This document shows, in pieces, positions 28,482 through 39,127 of a DNA stretch of 64,000 nt. A program made the position numbers and the translations under genes. Every line of letters starts with the position of its first letter. Position 1 is the stretch's first letter. Under the pieces are notes generated by a model, which saw nothing but the letters and a program-made list of their open reading frames with translations, searched no databases and was not told where the DNA came from. This DNA is from Streptomyces olivaceus (GTDB lineage: Bacteria; Actinomycetota; Actinomycetes; Streptomycetales; Streptomycetaceae), in assembly GCF_000721235.1 (NCBI RefSeq), contig NZ_JOFH01000032.1, positions 1 to 64,000 on the forward strand, written 5' to 3'.

Positions 28482-30402
28482 CGATGGCCTCCTTCAGCGC
28501 CGCGGCGAGCTGCTCCGCCTTGAACGGCATGCCGTTGACCTGGTTGTACGAGTGGGCGTCGACCAGGTACTTCGCCCGGACGAGGGTGGCGAGCTGACCG
28601 AGGTTCATCTCGGGGACCACCACCTTGTCGTACCGCTTCAGCACCGCGCCGAGGTTGGCCGGGAAGGGGTTGAGATGACGCAGGTGCGCCTGCGCGACGG
28701 CCTCGCCTGCGCCCCGCAGCCTGCGCACCGCCGCCGTGATCGGCCCGTACGTCGAACCCCAGCCCAGCACCAGGGTCCGCGCCCCGTCCGGGTCGTCGAC
28801 CTCCAGGTCGGGGACGGCGACGCCGTCGATCTTGGCCTGCCGGGTGCGGACCATGAAGTCGTGGTTGGCGGGGTCGTAGGAGATGTTCCCGGTGCCGTCC
28901 TGCTTCTCGATGCCGCCGATCCGGTGCTCCAGGCCGGGGGTGCCGGGCACCGCCCAGGGGCGCGCCAGGGTGTGCGGGTCGCGTTTGTAGGGCCAGAAGA
29001 CCTCGGTGCCGTCCTCCAGGCTGTGGTTGGGCCCCTGCGCGAACCGCACCGCCAGGTCCGGCAGTTCCCCCGGCTCCGGGACCCGCCAGGGCTCGCTGCC
29101 GTTGGCGAGGTAGCCGTCGGACAGCAGGAAGACGGGGGTGCGGTAGGTGACCGCGATGCGCGCCGCCTCCAGCGCGGCGTCGAAGCAGTCCGCCGGAGTG
29201 CACGGCGCGACGACCGGGACCGGAGCCTCGCCGTTGCGCCCGTACATGGCCTGCAGCAGGTCGGCCTGCTCCGTCTTGGTCGGCAGCCCGGTGGACGGGC
29301 CACCGCGCTGGATGTCCACGACGAGGAGCGGCAGCTCCAGGGAGACCGCGAGCCCGATCGTCTCGGACTTGAGCGCCACACCCGGACCACTGGTCGTCGT
29401 CACCGCGAGCGAGCCGCCGAACGCCGCCCCCAGCGCCGCCCCGATCCCGGCGATCTCGTCCTCCGCCTGGAACGTGCGCACACCGAAGTTCTTGTGCCGG
29501 CTCAGCTCGTGCAGGATGTCCGAGGCCGGCGTGATCGGGTACGAGCCCAGGAAGAGCGGCAGGTCCGTCTGGAGCGACGCGGCGATCAGGCCGTAGGCCA
29601 GGGCCAGGTTCCCGGAGATGTTGCGGTAGGTGCCGGGCGGGAACGCCGTCGTCGCCGGCGCCACCTCGTAGGAGACCGCGAAGTCCTCCGTCGTCTCGCC
29701 GAAGTTCCAGCCCGCCCGGTAGGCCGCGATGTTGGCGGCCGCGATGTCCGGCTTCTTCGCGAACTTCGACCGCAGGAACTTCTCCGTGCCCTCGGTGGGC
29801 CGGTGGTACATCCAGGACAGCAGCCCGAGCGCGAACATGTTCTTGCTCCGCTCGGCCTCCTTGCGGCTGAGGTCGAACTCCTTGAGCGCCTCCACCGTCA
29901 GCGTCGTCAGCGGCACCGGATGCACGTGGTACCCGTCGAGCGAACCGTCCTCCAGCGGAGAGGCGTCGTAGCCGACCTTCTGCATCGCCCGCCGGGTGAA
30001 CTCGTCCGTGTTCACGATGATCTCGGCACCGCGCGGCAGGTCGCCCACGTTCGCCTTCAACGCCGCCGGGTTCATCGCCACCAGCACGTTCGGAGCGTCG
30101 CCCGGGGTCAGGATGTCGTGGTCGGCGAAATGCAGCTGGAACGACGACACGCCCGGCAGCGTCCCGGCAGGCGCCCGGATCTCGGCCGGGAAGTTCGGCA
30201 GCGTCGACAGATCATTTCCGAACGACGCCGTTTCCGACGTGAAACGATCACCCGTGAGCTGCATTCCGTCGCCCGAGTCACCCGCGAACCGGATGACCAC
30301 CCGCTCCAATCGGCGGACGTCCTTCGTCCCGGCCGCTTTGCGCTGTTCTCCCACGACGGTCGAGTCGGCCTGCTCCGCTGGGCTGCTGACCTGGCTGGTC
30401 AC
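28474..30402 (-). CDS. korA: 2-oxoacid:ferredoxin oxidoreductase, alpha (gamma-alpha fused) subunit
   Basis: A 642-residue fusion of the gamma domain (VVIRFAGDSGDGMQLTGDRF at the start, residues ~30-220) and the pyrimidine-binding alpha domain (FLGSYPITPASDILHELS, then AEDEIAGIGAALGAAFGG, residues ~235-640). This order is typical of actinobacterial KorA. It catalyses CoA-dependent oxidative decarboxylation with KorB. GTG 30402 has GGAGG 9 nt upstream. The leader (30403-30674) must hold the korAB promoter, but I could not fix its hexamers. Confidence 0.93.
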
Positions 30403-30674
30403 TGAACTGGACCTCCCTCGGGACGGCTGTCCGGGGACTGGTCTCCCACTGATTGTCCCGGGATCAACACTACGTCCGCACGGTCTGGCTTCCGGTGGAC
30501 ACTCGCATCACGGACACGCCTTCGAGACGGCCCGCAGCCCCGGTGTTCCGGGGCATTTCCGCTTCCTGGCACTGGTGAGGACGCTCCCTTCCCGCATTCG
30601 CACATCTCGTTCGTCCGGATCAGTACCCGAGGCGCCGAGCCGGGCAACCGGTTCCAGGGGGCGAGCCGTCCGTG

Positions 30675-31334
30675 TCAGGAATTGAGATAGGTGAGAACGG
30701 CGAGGACCCGACGGTGATCACCGTCGCTCGGGGACAGACCCAGTTTCATGAAGATGTTGCTGACGTGCTTCTCGACGGCCCCGTCGCTCACCACGAGCTG
30801 CCGGGCGATGGCCGAGTTCGTGCGGCCCTCGGCCATGAGTCCCAGCACCTCGCGCTCCCGCGGCGTGAGCCCCGCCAGCACGTCCTGCTTGCGGCTGCGC
30901 CCGAGCAACTGCGCGACCACCTCCGGGTCCAGCGCCGTACCGCCCTCCGCCACGCGCACCACCGCGTCCACGAACTCCCGGACCTCGGCCACCCGGTCCT
31001 TGAGCAGATAACCGACGCCCCGGCTGGACCCGGCCAGCAGCTCCGTGGCGTAGCGCTCCTCCACGTACTGGGAGAGCACCAGGACACCGAGCCCCGGATG
31101 CGCCTTGCGCAGCCGTACCGACGCGCGCACCCCCTCGTCGGTGTGCGTCGGCGGCATCCGTACGTCCGCCACCACCACGTCCGGCAACTCGCCCTGCGCG
31201 TCCAGCTCGGTGATGGTCTTGACCAGCGCCTCACCGTCGCCCACCCCGGCCACGACCTCGTGCCCGCGGTCCGTCAGCAGCCGGGTCAGCCCCTCCCTGA
31301 GCAGCACTGAATCCTCGGCGATGACCACTCGCAC
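30675..31334 (-). CDS. NarL/LuxR-family response regulator
   Basis: A 219-residue regulator. The receiver domain has VVIAEDSVLLREG (acidic pocket), VVVADVRMPP (phospho-acceptor Asp), LVLSQYVEERY and LLKDRV (conserved Lys). The C-terminal HTH has LTPREREVLGLMAEGRTNSAIARQL. GTG 31334 is chosen for GGAGG five bases upstream; the ATG at 31364 has no site. It lies just downstream of two histidine kinase genes on the same strand, 279 bases from the nearer one, and is the only regulator for both. Confidence 0.93.
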   Translation of the reverse strand: MRVVIAEDSVLLREGLTRLLTDRGHEVVAGVGDGEALVKTITELDAQGELPDVVVADVRMPPTHTDEGVRASVRLRKAHPGLGVLVLSQYVEERYATELLAGSSRGVGYLLKDRVAEVREFVDAVVRVAEGGTALDPEVVAQLLGRSRKQDVLAGLTPREREVLGLMAEGRTNSAIARQLVVSDGAVEKHVSNIFMKLGLSPSDGDHRRVLAVLTYLNS

Positions 31335-31612
31335 CCTGTCCTCCACGATCCTCGGTCCCCCCATGAAGCCGCCCACCACCCCACGGCCCGCGCGGCCCGC
31401 GCCGCGTCCACGGACCGTCCGTGCGACAGCTCCAGCATCCCAGCATCGGCGGCCGGGGGCCCGGGAGCAACGGGAAGACGACGGGAAGACGGCGGGAGGG
31501 GGCGGAACGGGACGGCGCCGGGAGCCGTCCGGGACGGACCGCGCCGTCCGCCGCCTGCCACGAGGGGGCAGGCGGCGGACAGCGGGCCGTACGCGGTCGG
31601 CGGCCGGTCGCC
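31335..31612. other. intergenic, no gene seen
   Basis: A G/C-rich stretch between the kinase stop and the regulator start with short repeats (cgggaagacg at 31473-31492). It may hold a separate promoter for the regulator. Confidence 0.4.
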
Positions 31613-32980
31613 TCAGCCGGTGACCGGCTCGCTGCGCCACGGCAGCTCGGCCGTCACCCGTGTCGGGCCGCCGGCCGGCGAGTCCACCACCAGGATCCCG
31701 TCCACCGCGTCCAGCCGGTCCGCCAGTCCGGCGAGCCCCGACCCGGCCGACGCGTCCGCGCCGCCCACGCCGTCGTCCACGACCTGGAGCAGCAGCCGGT
31801 CCTCCACCCGCCACACCTCGACGGCCGCCGCCGTGGCACGCGCGTGCTTGCTGACGTTCTGCAGCAGCTCCGAGACGGTGAAGTAGGCGATGCCCTCGAT
31901 GGCCGACGCCGGCCGCTCCGTCAGGTCGACCTCCACCCTGACCGGGACGGTGCAGCGCGAGGCGACCGACGAGAGCGCCGCGTCCAGACCGCGGTCGGTC
32001 AGGACGGCGGGGTGGATGCCCCGGGCCAGGTCCCGCAGCTCCTGGAGCGCCGTCTTCACCTCGCCGTGCGCCTCGCCCACCATGACCGCCGCGGCGCGGG
32101 GGTCCTCCTTCAGCTTCTCCTTGGCCAGTCCCAGATCCATGGCCAGGTTGACCAGGCGGGCCTGGGCCCCGTCGTGCAGGTCCCGCTCGATGCGCCGCAG
32201 GTCCGCCGCGGCCGTGTCCACCACGACCCCCCGGTCCGACTCCAGCTCGACCACCCGCGTCGCCAGCCGGGACGGCCCCAGCAGCCCGTGCACCATCACC
32301 CGGTCCACCGTCGTCAGCGCCCGCACGATCCACGGCGTGGCCAGGGTGAAGAGCAGCCCGACCAGCGCGGTCACGGTGATCTCGAAGGGGTTGTCCAGGT
32401 AGACCCGGTGCGTCTCGTCGCCGTACAGCTGCAGTCCGCCCTGCCCGGCGTACATGGGGAACACCCAGAACCACAGCGGGTACGTCAGCATCGTCCAGCC
32501 GACCGACCAGAAGGTCACGGCGACGACGAAGGAGAACACCGCCCACGGGAACTGCAGCAGCGCGTACAGCAGGCTCCGCCACGAGGTGCCGCTCTTGAGT
32601 ACGGCCCCCATCCAGCCCATCGCCCCCTGCTTCTTCAGCCGCAGAGGCTCCGGCTCGGACACCCGCAGCCCCAGCAGGGCGCGGGCCCGCGCCCGCTCCA
32701 GCGCCCCGAAGCCCCGGCACCCCGCGAGCGCCGCCGCCAGCACCGGCACGCCCAGGAACGTCACCAGCAGGCCCGCCCCCAGCGACACCATCGTGACCGC
32801 GTACGTGAAGAGCAGGATGCTGATCGGCAGACCCAGCAGCACATGGCCGAACTCCCGCCAACTGCGCGCCTCGAACGGTGCCCGCAGCCCCGCCGGCAGC
32901 CGGTGGTGACGCGCACCGGTGTCGCCGGGGAAGCCGGACCCGTTCCCCAGCCCGTAACCGTGTCCGTAATCCGTGGCCAT
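31613..32980 (-). CDS. histidine kinase, HisKA_3 type (paralogue A)
   Basis: A 455-residue membrane sensor. Helices lie near residues 45-85 and 140-215 (a YAVTMVSLGAGLL region, then FPWAVFSFVVAVTF). Next comes the dimerisation/phospho-acceptor sequence IERDLHDGAQARLV (H-box His) and an HATPase domain with ELLQNVSKHARAT (N-box) and VVDDGVGGADASAGSGLAGLADR (G-boxes). A sensor-like domain (LLGLPISILLFTYAV...) precedes them. ATG 32980 follows GAGGGACG. It shares almost identical catalytic blocks with the kinase at 33091-34350. Confidence 0.92.
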   Translation of the reverse strand: MATDYGHGYGLGNGSGFPGDTGARHHRLPAGLRAPFEARSWREFGHVLLGLPISILLFTYAVTMVSLGAGLLVTFLGVPVLAAALAGCRGFGALERARARALLGLRVSEPEPLRLKKQGAMGWMGAVLKSGTSWRSLLYALLQFPWAVFSFVVAVTFWSVGWTMLTYPLWFWVFPMYAGQGGLQLYGDETHRVYLDNPFEITVTALVGLLFTLATPWIVRALTTVDRVMVHGLLGPSRLATRVVELESDRGVVVDTAAADLRRIERDLHDGAQARLVNLAMDLGLAKEKLKEDPRAAAVMVGEAHGEVKTALQELRDLARGIHPAVLTDRGLDAALSSVASRCTVPVRVEVDLTERPASAIEGIAYFTVSELLQNVSKHARATAAAVEVWRVEDRLLLQVVDDGVGGADASAGSGLAGLADRLDAVDGILVVDSPAGGPTRVTAELPWRSEPVTG

Positions 32981-33090
32981 CGGTGCCGTCCCTCTCCTCG
33001 TCCTACGGCTCTGCCGTCCTAGCTCCACCCTCCTCCCGAGCCCCTCGCGCGACCATGGAGCCCGTCGGCGTCCCGGGAGGGGGGTTTTCC

Positions 33091-34350
33091 CTACCTCCCG
33101 GACCGCTGCCGGGACCGCCCGGACCCCGAGGGGGCGGAACCGGCCGCGTCGTCTCCCGTACGGTCGCGCCAGGGCAGCTCGGCCGTGACCGTCGTCGGGC
33201 CGCCCTCCGGCGAGTCCACGACGAAGAGGCCGTCGACGACGGACAGCCGGTCGGCGAGGCCCTTCATGCCCGTACCGCCGCCCACGCGGGCACCTCCCCG
33301 GCCGTCGTCCGCGACCTGTATCAGCAGCCGGTCCGACGCCCGCCACACCTCCACGGAGGCGTTCCGCGCCGCACTGTGCTTGCTGACGTTCTGCAGCAGC
33401 TCCGAGACGGTGAAGTACGCGATGCCCTCGATCGCCGCCGCGGGCCGCTCCGCGAGGTCCACCGTCACCCCGACCGGCACGGTGCAGCGCGAGGCGACCG
33501 ACGAGAGCGCCGCGTCCAGGCCGCGGTCGGTCAGGACCGCCGGATGGATGCCCCGGGCCAGGTCCCGCAACTCCTGCAGGGCCAGCTTCACCTCGCCGTG
33601 CGCCTCGTCGACCATGGCCGCCGCCGCGTCCGGGTCCTCCAGGAGCTTCTCCTTGGCCAGACCGAGACCCATGGCCAGGTTGACCAGGCGGGCCTGCGCC
33701 CCGTCGTGCAGGTCCCGCTCGATGCGCCGCAGGTCCGCCGCGGCCGTGTCGACCACGATGCCGCGGTCCGACTCCAGTTCGGCGATCCGCCGCTCCAACT
33801 CGTCGGACGGCGACAGCAGCCCGCGCACCATGGCCCGGTCGGCGTTGGCCAGACCCCGCGCCAGGAACGGCAGCACCGGCCACAGCACGAAGCACGACGC
33901 CAGCACGAGAACGAACGTGAGGATGCCCCACGGGAGCCGCACGAACCCGTACAGGACCGTGCGCCAGCCGACCGGGTCCTTCAGCGCCATCCACAGCCGC
34001 GGGAAGAACCCGTCCCCGCTCCGCACCGGCAGCGGGCTCGGTTCGTCCACCCGCACCCCGAGCAGCGCCCGGGCCCGCCCCCGCTCCAGGCGCCCGAGCC
34101 GGCGCGCGCCCAGCAGGCCCGCCGCCAGCAGCGGAAGACCGATCACCGTGACCGTCAGCCCGACGCCGACGGACAGCACCGTGACGACGTACGTGAAGCC
34201 GATCAGTGACGCCGGGAGATTCGCCAGCAGGTGGGCGATCTCCTTCCAGGTGTGCCGGTCGTAGGCGAGACGGACCGGCGGCAGGCGGTCACCGGTCCCT
34301 CCGCCGGCGCCCCGGCCGGTGAAGGGGGATCTCGAGAGGTCTTCGGTCAT
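33091..34350 (-). CDS. histidine kinase, HisKA_3 type (paralogue B)
   Basis: A 419-residue paralogue of the neighbouring kinase: same N-terminal sensor region, RRIERDLHDGAQARLVNLA H-box, ELLQNVSKHSAAR N-box and VADDGRGGARVGGGTGMKGL G-box. It lacks ~30 residues of the helix-rich middle region and ends in a basic Ser/Arg tail. ATG 34350 has only a weak ribosome site. Together with the regulator at 30675 it makes a two-kinase, one-regulator unit. It is divergent from nuoA, so it could control the nuo cluster; that is inference. Confidence 0.92.
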   Translation of the reverse strand: MTEDLSRSPFTGRGAGGGTGDRLPPVRLAYDRHTWKEIAHLLANLPASLIGFTYVVTVLSVGVGLTVTVIGLPLLAAGLLGARRLGRLERGRARALLGVRVDEPSPLPVRSGDGFFPRLWMALKDPVGWRTVLYGFVRLPWGILTFVLVLASCFVLWPVLPFLARGLANADRAMVRGLLSPSDELERRIAELESDRGIVVDTAAADLRRIERDLHDGAQARLVNLAMGLGLAKEKLLEDPDAAAAMVDEAHGEVKLALQELRDLARGIHPAVLTDRGLDAALSSVASRCTVPVGVTVDLAERPAAAIEGIAYFTVSELLQNVSKHSAARNASVEVWRASDRLLIQVADDGRGGARVGGGTGMKGLADRLSVVDGLFVVDSPEGGPTTVTAELPWRDRTGDDAAGSAPSGSGRSRQRSGR

Positions 34351-34451
34351 AGGAGCCAGCGTGCCGTGCGGCGCGGGCCGGCGCCATGAGGCGGACCGCC
34401 GGGGACGCACTGAGGAAAACCCCACCCCGCACTTCCGGTACGACGGGCTGC

Positions 34452-34514
34452 TTACCGCCTCTTTAACAGGCTCTAGACTCCCGTGCGTACGGAAGCGTAC
34501 GGAAGCGTACGGAT
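34452..34514 (+). promoter_or_regulatory. putative nuo promoter and triple 10-bp repeat
   Basis: TTACCG (34452-34457), a 16-nt spacer and TAGACT (34474-34479) form a sigma-70-like promoter. From 34485, GCGTACGGAA occurs three times in direct tandem (third copy ends in T), right at the expected transcription start. The 10-bp period puts the copies on one helix face, suggesting a regulator site. Confidence 0.55.
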
Positions 34515-34545
34515 CGCAACTCGGGAGAAGGAGCGAGGAACGCAC

Positions 34546-34941
34546 GTGCCGGAACCGACCGTCGGGCTCGCCGCGGACTACTTCCAGTCGTACTCGGTCG
34601 TCGGACTGCTCGCCCTCGTGGGCGTCCTCTTCGTCGCCGTCGCCTTCGGAGCCGGACGACTGCTGCGTCCCGTCGTCCCGACCCCCGAGAAACTGCTGAC
34701 GTACGAGTGCGGCGTCGACCCCGTCGGCGAGGGCTGGGCGCACACCCAGGTCCGCTACTACGTCTACGCGTTCCTCTACGTCGTCTTCGCCGTCGACTCG
34801 ATCTTCCTCTTCCCCTGGGCGACGGTCTTCGCCGCTCCCGGGTACGGCGCCACCACCCTCGTGGAGATGTTCATCTTCCTGGGCTTCCTCGCCGTAGGCC
34901 TGTTGTACGCATACAAGAAGGGCGTCCTGTCGTGGACGTGA
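34546..34941 (+). CDS. nuoA: NADH-quinone oxidoreductase subunit A
   Basis: A 131-residue three-helix membrane subunit of complex [23 protein letters not shown] is close to the conserved loop (Tyr-Glu-Cys-Gly) between helices 1 and 2, and the C-terminal [10 protein letters not shown] is typical. It helps close the quinone tunnel with NuoB, NuoD and NuoH. GTG 34546 follows GAGG. First gene of a tightly overlapping ten-gene operon. Confidence 0.95.
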   Translation: MPEPTVGLAADYFQSYSVVGLLALVGVLFVAVAFGAGRLLRPVVPTPEKLLTYECGVDPVGEGWAHTQVRYYVYAFLYVVFAVDSIFLFPWATVFAAPGYGATTLVEMFIFLGFLAVGLLYAYKKGVLSWT

Positions 34942-35555
34942 ACTCCTCCGGAACCGCCCCCGTGCCGCTCCCCGAGCCCGTCCCGCTCCCCGAGCCCAAG
35001 AGGCTGGGCACGCTGGCACGCCTCGCCCCCGAGCCGATGAAGGTCGTCCTGAACTGGGGCCGCCGGTACTCCCTCTGGGTCTTCAACTTCGGCCTCGCCT
35101 GCTGCGCGATCGAGTTCATCGCCGCGTCGATGGCCCGCCACGACTTCATCCGGCTCGGCGTCATCCCGTTCGCGCCGGGCCCCCGCCAGGCCGACCTGAT
35201 GGTGGTCTCGGGCACGGTCACCGACAAGATGGCGCCGGCCGTCAAGCGCCTGTACGAGCAGATGCCCGAGCCGAAGTACGTCATCTCCTTCGGCGCCTGC
35301 TCCAACTGCGGCGGCCCGTACTGGGACTCCTACTCCGTGACGAAGGGCGTCGACCAGATCATCCCCGTCGACGTCTACGTCCCCGGCTGCCCGCCGCGCC
35401 CCGAGGCGCTGCTCCAGGGCATCCTCAAGCTCCAGGAGAAGATCGCGCGGGAGTCGTTGGGGGAGCGGTACGGCGCCGGGCACCGCCCGTCGACGGCCGC
35501 GCTGCGGAGCGGCCTGGTGCCACCGCCGGTCCCGGACCCGGGGGAGGCCCGATGA
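34932..35555 (+). CDS. nuoB: NADH-quinone oxidoreductase subunit B
   Basis: A 207-residue peripheral subunit that carries the terminal 4Fe-4S centre N2. [10 protein letters not shown] gives the tandem Cys pair, ACSNCGGPY the third and [10 protein letters not shown] the fourth. A Pro-rich N-terminal extension ([13 protein letters not shown]) is extra. Start GTG 34932 or GTG 34938; both overlap nuoA. Its usual partner at N2, NuoD, is not encoded in this cluster. Confidence 0.95.
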   Translation: MDVNSSGTAPVPLPEPVPLPEPKRLGTLARLAPEPMKVVLNWGRRYSLWVFNFGLACCAIEFIAASMARHDFIRLGVIPFAPGPRQADLMVVSGTVTDKMAPAVKRLYEQMPEPKYVISFGACSNCGGPYWDSYSVTKGVDQIIPVDVYVPGCPPRPEALLQGILKLQEKIARESLGERYGAGHRPSTAALRSGLVPPPVPDPGEAR

Positions 35556-36763
35556 CCGCGGCCGGCTGGCTGCCCGCCGACCCCGGGGAACTGTTCGGCG
35601 CGGAGGCCACGGCGGAGGAGTCGTACGGCCTGCTGACCGTCGACGTGCCGCCGGCGTCCTGGATCCCCGCCCTCCGGACCGCGCGCGACCGGCTGGGCTG
35701 CACGTACTTCGACTGGCTGAGCGCCGTCGACGAGCCGGGCACCGGCTTCCGCGTCGCGGCGCACGTCGTGGCCCTGGGGCCGGTACGCCGGTTGCTGCTG
35801 CGTACGACCGTCCCGCACGGGTCCCCGGTGCTGCCCACGGCCGTCGAGGTGTACGCGGGCGCCGCCTGGCACGAGCGCGAGACCCACGAGATGTTCGGCG
35901 TCGCCTTCGAGGACCACCCCGCGCTGGACCACCTCCTGCTGCCGGAGGGCTTCGAAGGGCACCCGCTGCGCAAGGACTTCGTCCTCGCGGCCCGCGTGGC
36001 CAAGGCCTGGCCGGGCGCCAAGGAGCCCGGCGAGTCCGAGCACGGCGGGCCGCGCCGCCGCCAGATGCTGCCGCCGGGGGTCCCCGACCCCAACGAGTGG
36101 GGCCCGCTCAAGGGCCAGTTGCCGCCCGCCCCGGCCCGCCCGGCACGCGGGGCGGGGCGGGCGGCGGGCGAGCGTCCGGCCCGCGCTGCGGGCGACAGGC
36201 CACCCCGCCGGACCCGCACGGCCGCCGAGGGCTCGGCCACCCAGACGACGACCGGCGCGGGGGCCCCGGCGTCCGGTGCGGGTGCTCCGGCGTCCGGTGC
36301 GGAGACCCCGGCCGGCGGTGCGGGGACGCCCGCGTCCGGTGCGGGGACCCCGGCCGGCGGTGCGGCACCCCGGCGGTCGCGCAGTGCGAGCCAGGGTTCG
36401 GCGAGTCAGCGGGCCGCCGCGACGCCCGCCGCATCGCCCCCCGACGAGGCGGCCGCCGAGCCGTCGCCCTCGGCACCGCGCAGCTCGGACGCCCCGTGGC
36501 ACCACGCCCGCCCGGCGTTCGACGAGCCGACCGGGACTGCCGAGCCGACCGGGGCTGCCGAGCCGGAGACTCCGGACACTCGGCGAGTGTCCGACGAGTC
36601 CGAGGCCACCGAAGAGCCCGAGGCGGCGGACAGCACCGACGCTCCCGGCGATTCCCCGAACCCCACGGACCCAACGGACCCACCGAAGCCACAAAAGTCA
36701 CCGCCCCCGCCGCACCCCTCGAACCCACCGGATCCCCCGACCCCGTCAGGAGGCACGCAGTGA
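35552..36763 (+). CDS. nuoC: NADH-quinone oxidoreductase subunit C with long disordered tail
   Basis: A 403-residue protein. Only the first ~165 residues match the 30-kDa subunit: [13 protein letters not shown], then [20 protein letters not shown] and [15 protein letters not shown]. The rest (bases ~36115-36760) is Ala/Pro/Gly/Ser/Glu-rich with repeats such as [15 protein letters not shown] and is predicted to be disordered. It is not a NuoCD fusion: no NuoD sequence follows. It overlaps nuoB and nuoH by 4 nt each. Confidence 0.9.
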   Translation: MTAAGWLPADPGELFGAEATAEESYGLLTVDVPPASWIPALRTARDRLGCTYFDWLSAVDEPGTGFRVAAHVVALGPVRRLLLRTTVPHGSPVLPTAVEVYAGAAWHERETHEMFGVAFEDHPALDHLLLPEGFEGHPLRKDFVLAARVAKAWPGAKEPGESEHGGPRRRQMLPPGVPDPNEWGPLKGQLPPAPARPARGAGRAAGERPARAAGDRPPRRTRTAAEGSATQTTTGAGAPASGAGAPASGAETPAGGAGTPASGAGTPAGGAAPRRSRSASQGSASQRAAATPAASPPDEAAAEPSPSAPRSSDAPWHHARPAFDEPTGTAEPTGAAEPETPDTRRVSDESEATEEPEAADSTDAPGDSPNPTDPTDPPKPQKSPPPPHPSNPPDPPTPSGGTQ

Positions 36764-37728
36764 ACGACGCGCTCGACGTCACCCTGCGCCTCCTGATCGT
36801 CTTCGTCGTCTTCCTCGCCTTCCCGCTGATCGTCGGTCAGACGGAGCACAAGGTGATGGCCCACATGCAGGGCCGGCTGGGCCCGATGTACGCGGGCGGC
36901 TTCCACGGCTGGGCCCAGCTCGTCGCGGACGGCGTGAAGTTCGCGCAGAAGGAGGACGTGGTCCCCGCCGACGCGGACCGCCGCATCTTCCAACTGGCCC
37001 CCGCCGTCTCCCTGCTGCCGTACCTCCTGGTGCTCCTGGCCATCCCCGTCGGACCCGGTGAGGGCGCGGTCGGCCAGGTCGTCGACGCGGGTGTCTTCTT
37101 CGTCCTCGCCGTCATGGGCGTGGGCGTGCTCGGCTCGCTCATGGCGGGCTGGTCCTCCGCCAACAAGTTCTCCCTCCTCGGCGGCCTGCGCACCGCCGCC
37201 CAGCTCCTCGCGTACGAACTCCCGATGCTGCTCACCGCCGCCTCGGTGGCGATGGCGGCGGGAACCGTCTCGCTCGTCGGCATCCTGGACGTCTTCGAGT
37301 GGTGGTGGCTGCCCTGGCAGATCGTCGGTGCGATCGTCTTCTTCGTCGCCGGGCTCGCCGAGCTGCAACGGCCCCCGTTCGACATGCCGGTGGCCGACTC
37401 GGAGATCATCTTCGGCGCCTACACCGAGTACACCGGTCTGCGCTTCGCACTCTTCCTCCTCGCCGAGTACGCCGGGATCGTCGTCCTGTGCGGCCTGACC
37501 ACCGTCCTGTTCCTGGGCGGCTGGCACGGCCCCTGGGGCGCCGACGGCCTCGGCTGGGTGTGGACCCTGCTGAAGACGGCCGTCCTCGCCTTCGTCGTGA
37601 TCTGGCTCCGCGTCACCTATCCGCGCATGCGCGAGGACCAGTTGCAGAAGCTCTCCTGGACTTTCCTCGTCCCCCTTTCCCTCGCCCAGATCGCCCTCAC
37701 CGGCATCGTCAAGGTGGTGATCCAGTAA
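36760..37728 (+). CDS. nuoH: NADH-quinone oxidoreductase subunit H
   Basis: A 322-residue, eight-helix membrane subunit that forms the quinone entrance. Conserved segments: [31 protein letters not shown], and [21 protein letters not shown], where the acidic residues couple quinone reduction to proton pumping. GTG 36760 has AGGAGG 6 nt upstream, the best site in the operon. It overlaps the nuoC stop. Confidence 0.95.
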   Translation: MNDALDVTLRLLIVFVVFLAFPLIVGQTEHKVMAHMQGRLGPMYAGGFHGWAQLVADGVKFAQKEDVVPADADRRIFQLAPAVSLLPYLLVLLAIPVGPGEGAVGQVVDAGVFFVLAVMGVGVLGSLMAGWSSANKFSLLGGLRTAAQLLAYELPMLLTAASVAMAAGTVSLVGILDVFEWWWLPWQIVGAIVFFVAGLAELQRPPFDMPVADSEIIFGAYTEYTGLRFALFLLAEYAGIVVLCGLTTVLFLGGWHGPWGADGLGWVWTLLKTAVLAFVVIWLRVTYPRMREDQLQKLSWTFLVPLSLAQIALTGIVKVVIQ

Positions 37729-37730
37729 CC

Positions 37731-38315
37731 ATGCCCCCCATCCCCGGCTCGGGCCTGGCCAAGGGCCTCGCCGTCACCCTGCGCACGATGACGAAGAAGA
37801 CCGTCACCGAGCAGTACCCGGACGCCCAGCCAGAGCTGCCGCCCCGCACGCGCGGCGTGATCGGCCTGTTCGAGGAGAACTGCACGGTCTGCATGCTGTG
37901 CGCCCGCGAGTGCCCCGACTGGTGCATCTACATCGACTCGCACAAGGAGACGGTCCCCGCGGCGGCCCCCGGAGGGCGCGACCGCAGCCGCAACGTCCTC
38001 GACCGTTTCGCCATCGACTTCTCCCTGTGCATGTACTGCGGTATCTGCATCGAGGTCTGCCCCTTCGACGCCCTGTTCTGGTCCCCGGAGTTCGAGTACG
38101 CCGAGACCGACATCCGCGACCTCACCCACGAACGCGACAAGCTCCGCGAGTGGATGTGGACGGTCCCGGCCCCGCCGGCCCTCGACCCCGGCGCGGAGGA
38201 GCCGAAGGAACTCGCCGCCGCCCGCAAGTCCGCCGACAGACTGGCCGCCCAGCAGGAAGCCGCCCGAGCGGCCGGACCGACGGCGCCCGAGCCCGGACAG
38301 GAGGGCCCGGAATGA
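37731..38315 (+). CDS. nuoI: NADH-quinone oxidoreductase subunit I (2[4Fe-4S])
   Basis: A 194-residue ferredoxin-like subunit with two complete Cys motifs, [12 protein letters not shown] and [12 protein letters not shown], for centres N6a/N6b. In a complex without NuoEFG it would be the exposed electron entry point, for example from ferredoxin. The last ~45 residues are a charged Ala/Glu/Pro tail. ATG 37731 has only a weak ribosome site, 2 nt after nuoH. Confidence 0.94.
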   Translation: MPPIPGSGLAKGLAVTLRTMTKKTVTEQYPDAQPELPPRTRGVIGLFEENCTVCMLCARECPDWCIYIDSHKETVPAAAPGGRDRSRNVLDRFAIDFSLCMYCGICIEVCPFDALFWSPEFEYAETDIRDLTHERDKLREWMWTVPAPPALDPGAEEPKELAAARKSADRLAAQQEAARAAGPTAPEPGQEGPE

Positions 38316-39127
38316 CCCTCGCAGCGGCCGTCGGCCACCTCGCCGCGGACTCCTCCACCGCGGCCCCCGCACCGCACGGCTTCCTCTCCCCGACCGGTGT
38401 CGAGATCGCCTTCCTCCTCGTCGGTCTCGTGACCTTCGGCGCCGCCGTCGTCACCGTCACCACCCGGCAACTCGTCCACGCCGCCCTGTGGCTGGTGGTG
38501 GCCCTCGGCGGCCTCGCCGTCGAGTACCTGCTGCTCACCGCCGAGTTCATCGCCTGGGTGCAGGTCCTCATCTACGTCGGTGCCGTCGTCGTCCTCATCC
38601 TGTTCGGCCTCATGCTCACCAGGGCGCCCATCGGGCGGTCCCCGGACGCCGACTCCGGCAACCGCTGGGCCGCCCTCGCCGTGGCCGCGGCCGCCGCCGC
38701 GTCCCTGGTATGGGTCGTCGTCGACGCGTTCCGCACCACCTGGATCGACCTGGACGGCCCGGCGGCCGGCTCCACCGACGTCACCGGAGCAAGCCTGTTC
38801 CAGAACTGGGTCCTCCCCTTCGAGGCCCTATCCGTCCTCCTCCTCGCCGCCCTGGTCGGCGCGATCGTCCTGTCCCGCAAGGCCCAGCCGGCCGCCACCC
38901 CGGCCGGAAGCGCCCCAACACGCCCCGACGCCGCGAACGTCCCCGGCGGGAACGGCGAGACGGGCGAGCACGGCAGGAACGGTAAGACCGGCGAGAGCGG
39001 CAAGCCCAGCGAGCACCGCGAGAGCGGCGGGAACGGCGGGAACGGCGAGCACCGCAAGACCGGCGAGAACCGCGAGAGCGGCAAGGCCGATGAGGCCGGC
39101 AAGGCCGGCAAGGGGGACGACCGCTGA
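38312..39127 (+). CDS. nuoJ: NADH-quinone oxidoreductase subunit J
   Basis: A 271-residue, five-helix subunit. [20 protein letters not shown] and [20 protein letters not shown] (the pi-bulge helix region) are typical. From about residue 200 it runs into a hydrophilic tail of Gly/Asn/Glu/Lys-rich repeats ([18 protein letters not shown]) absent from most NuoJ. It overlaps nuoI and nuoK. Confidence 0.93.
   Translation: MTLAAAVGHLAADSSTAAPAPHGFLSPTGVEIAFLLVGLVTFGAAVVTVTTRQLVHAALWLVVALGGLAVEYLLLTAEFIAWVQVLIYVGAVVVLILFGLMLTRAPIGRSPDADSGNRWAALAVAAAAAASLVWVVVDAFRTTWIDLDGPAAGSTDVTGASLFQNWVLPFEALSVLLLAALVGAIVLSRKAQPAATPAGSAPTRPDAANVPGGNGETGEHGRNGKTGESGKPSEHRESGGNGGNGEHRKTGENRESGKADEAGKAGKGDDR

Noticed and set aside
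35552-36763. NuoCD fusion
   Set aside because: After ~165 NuoC-like residues only Ala/Pro/Ser/Glu-rich sequence follows; no NuoD motifs are present in any frame of this region.
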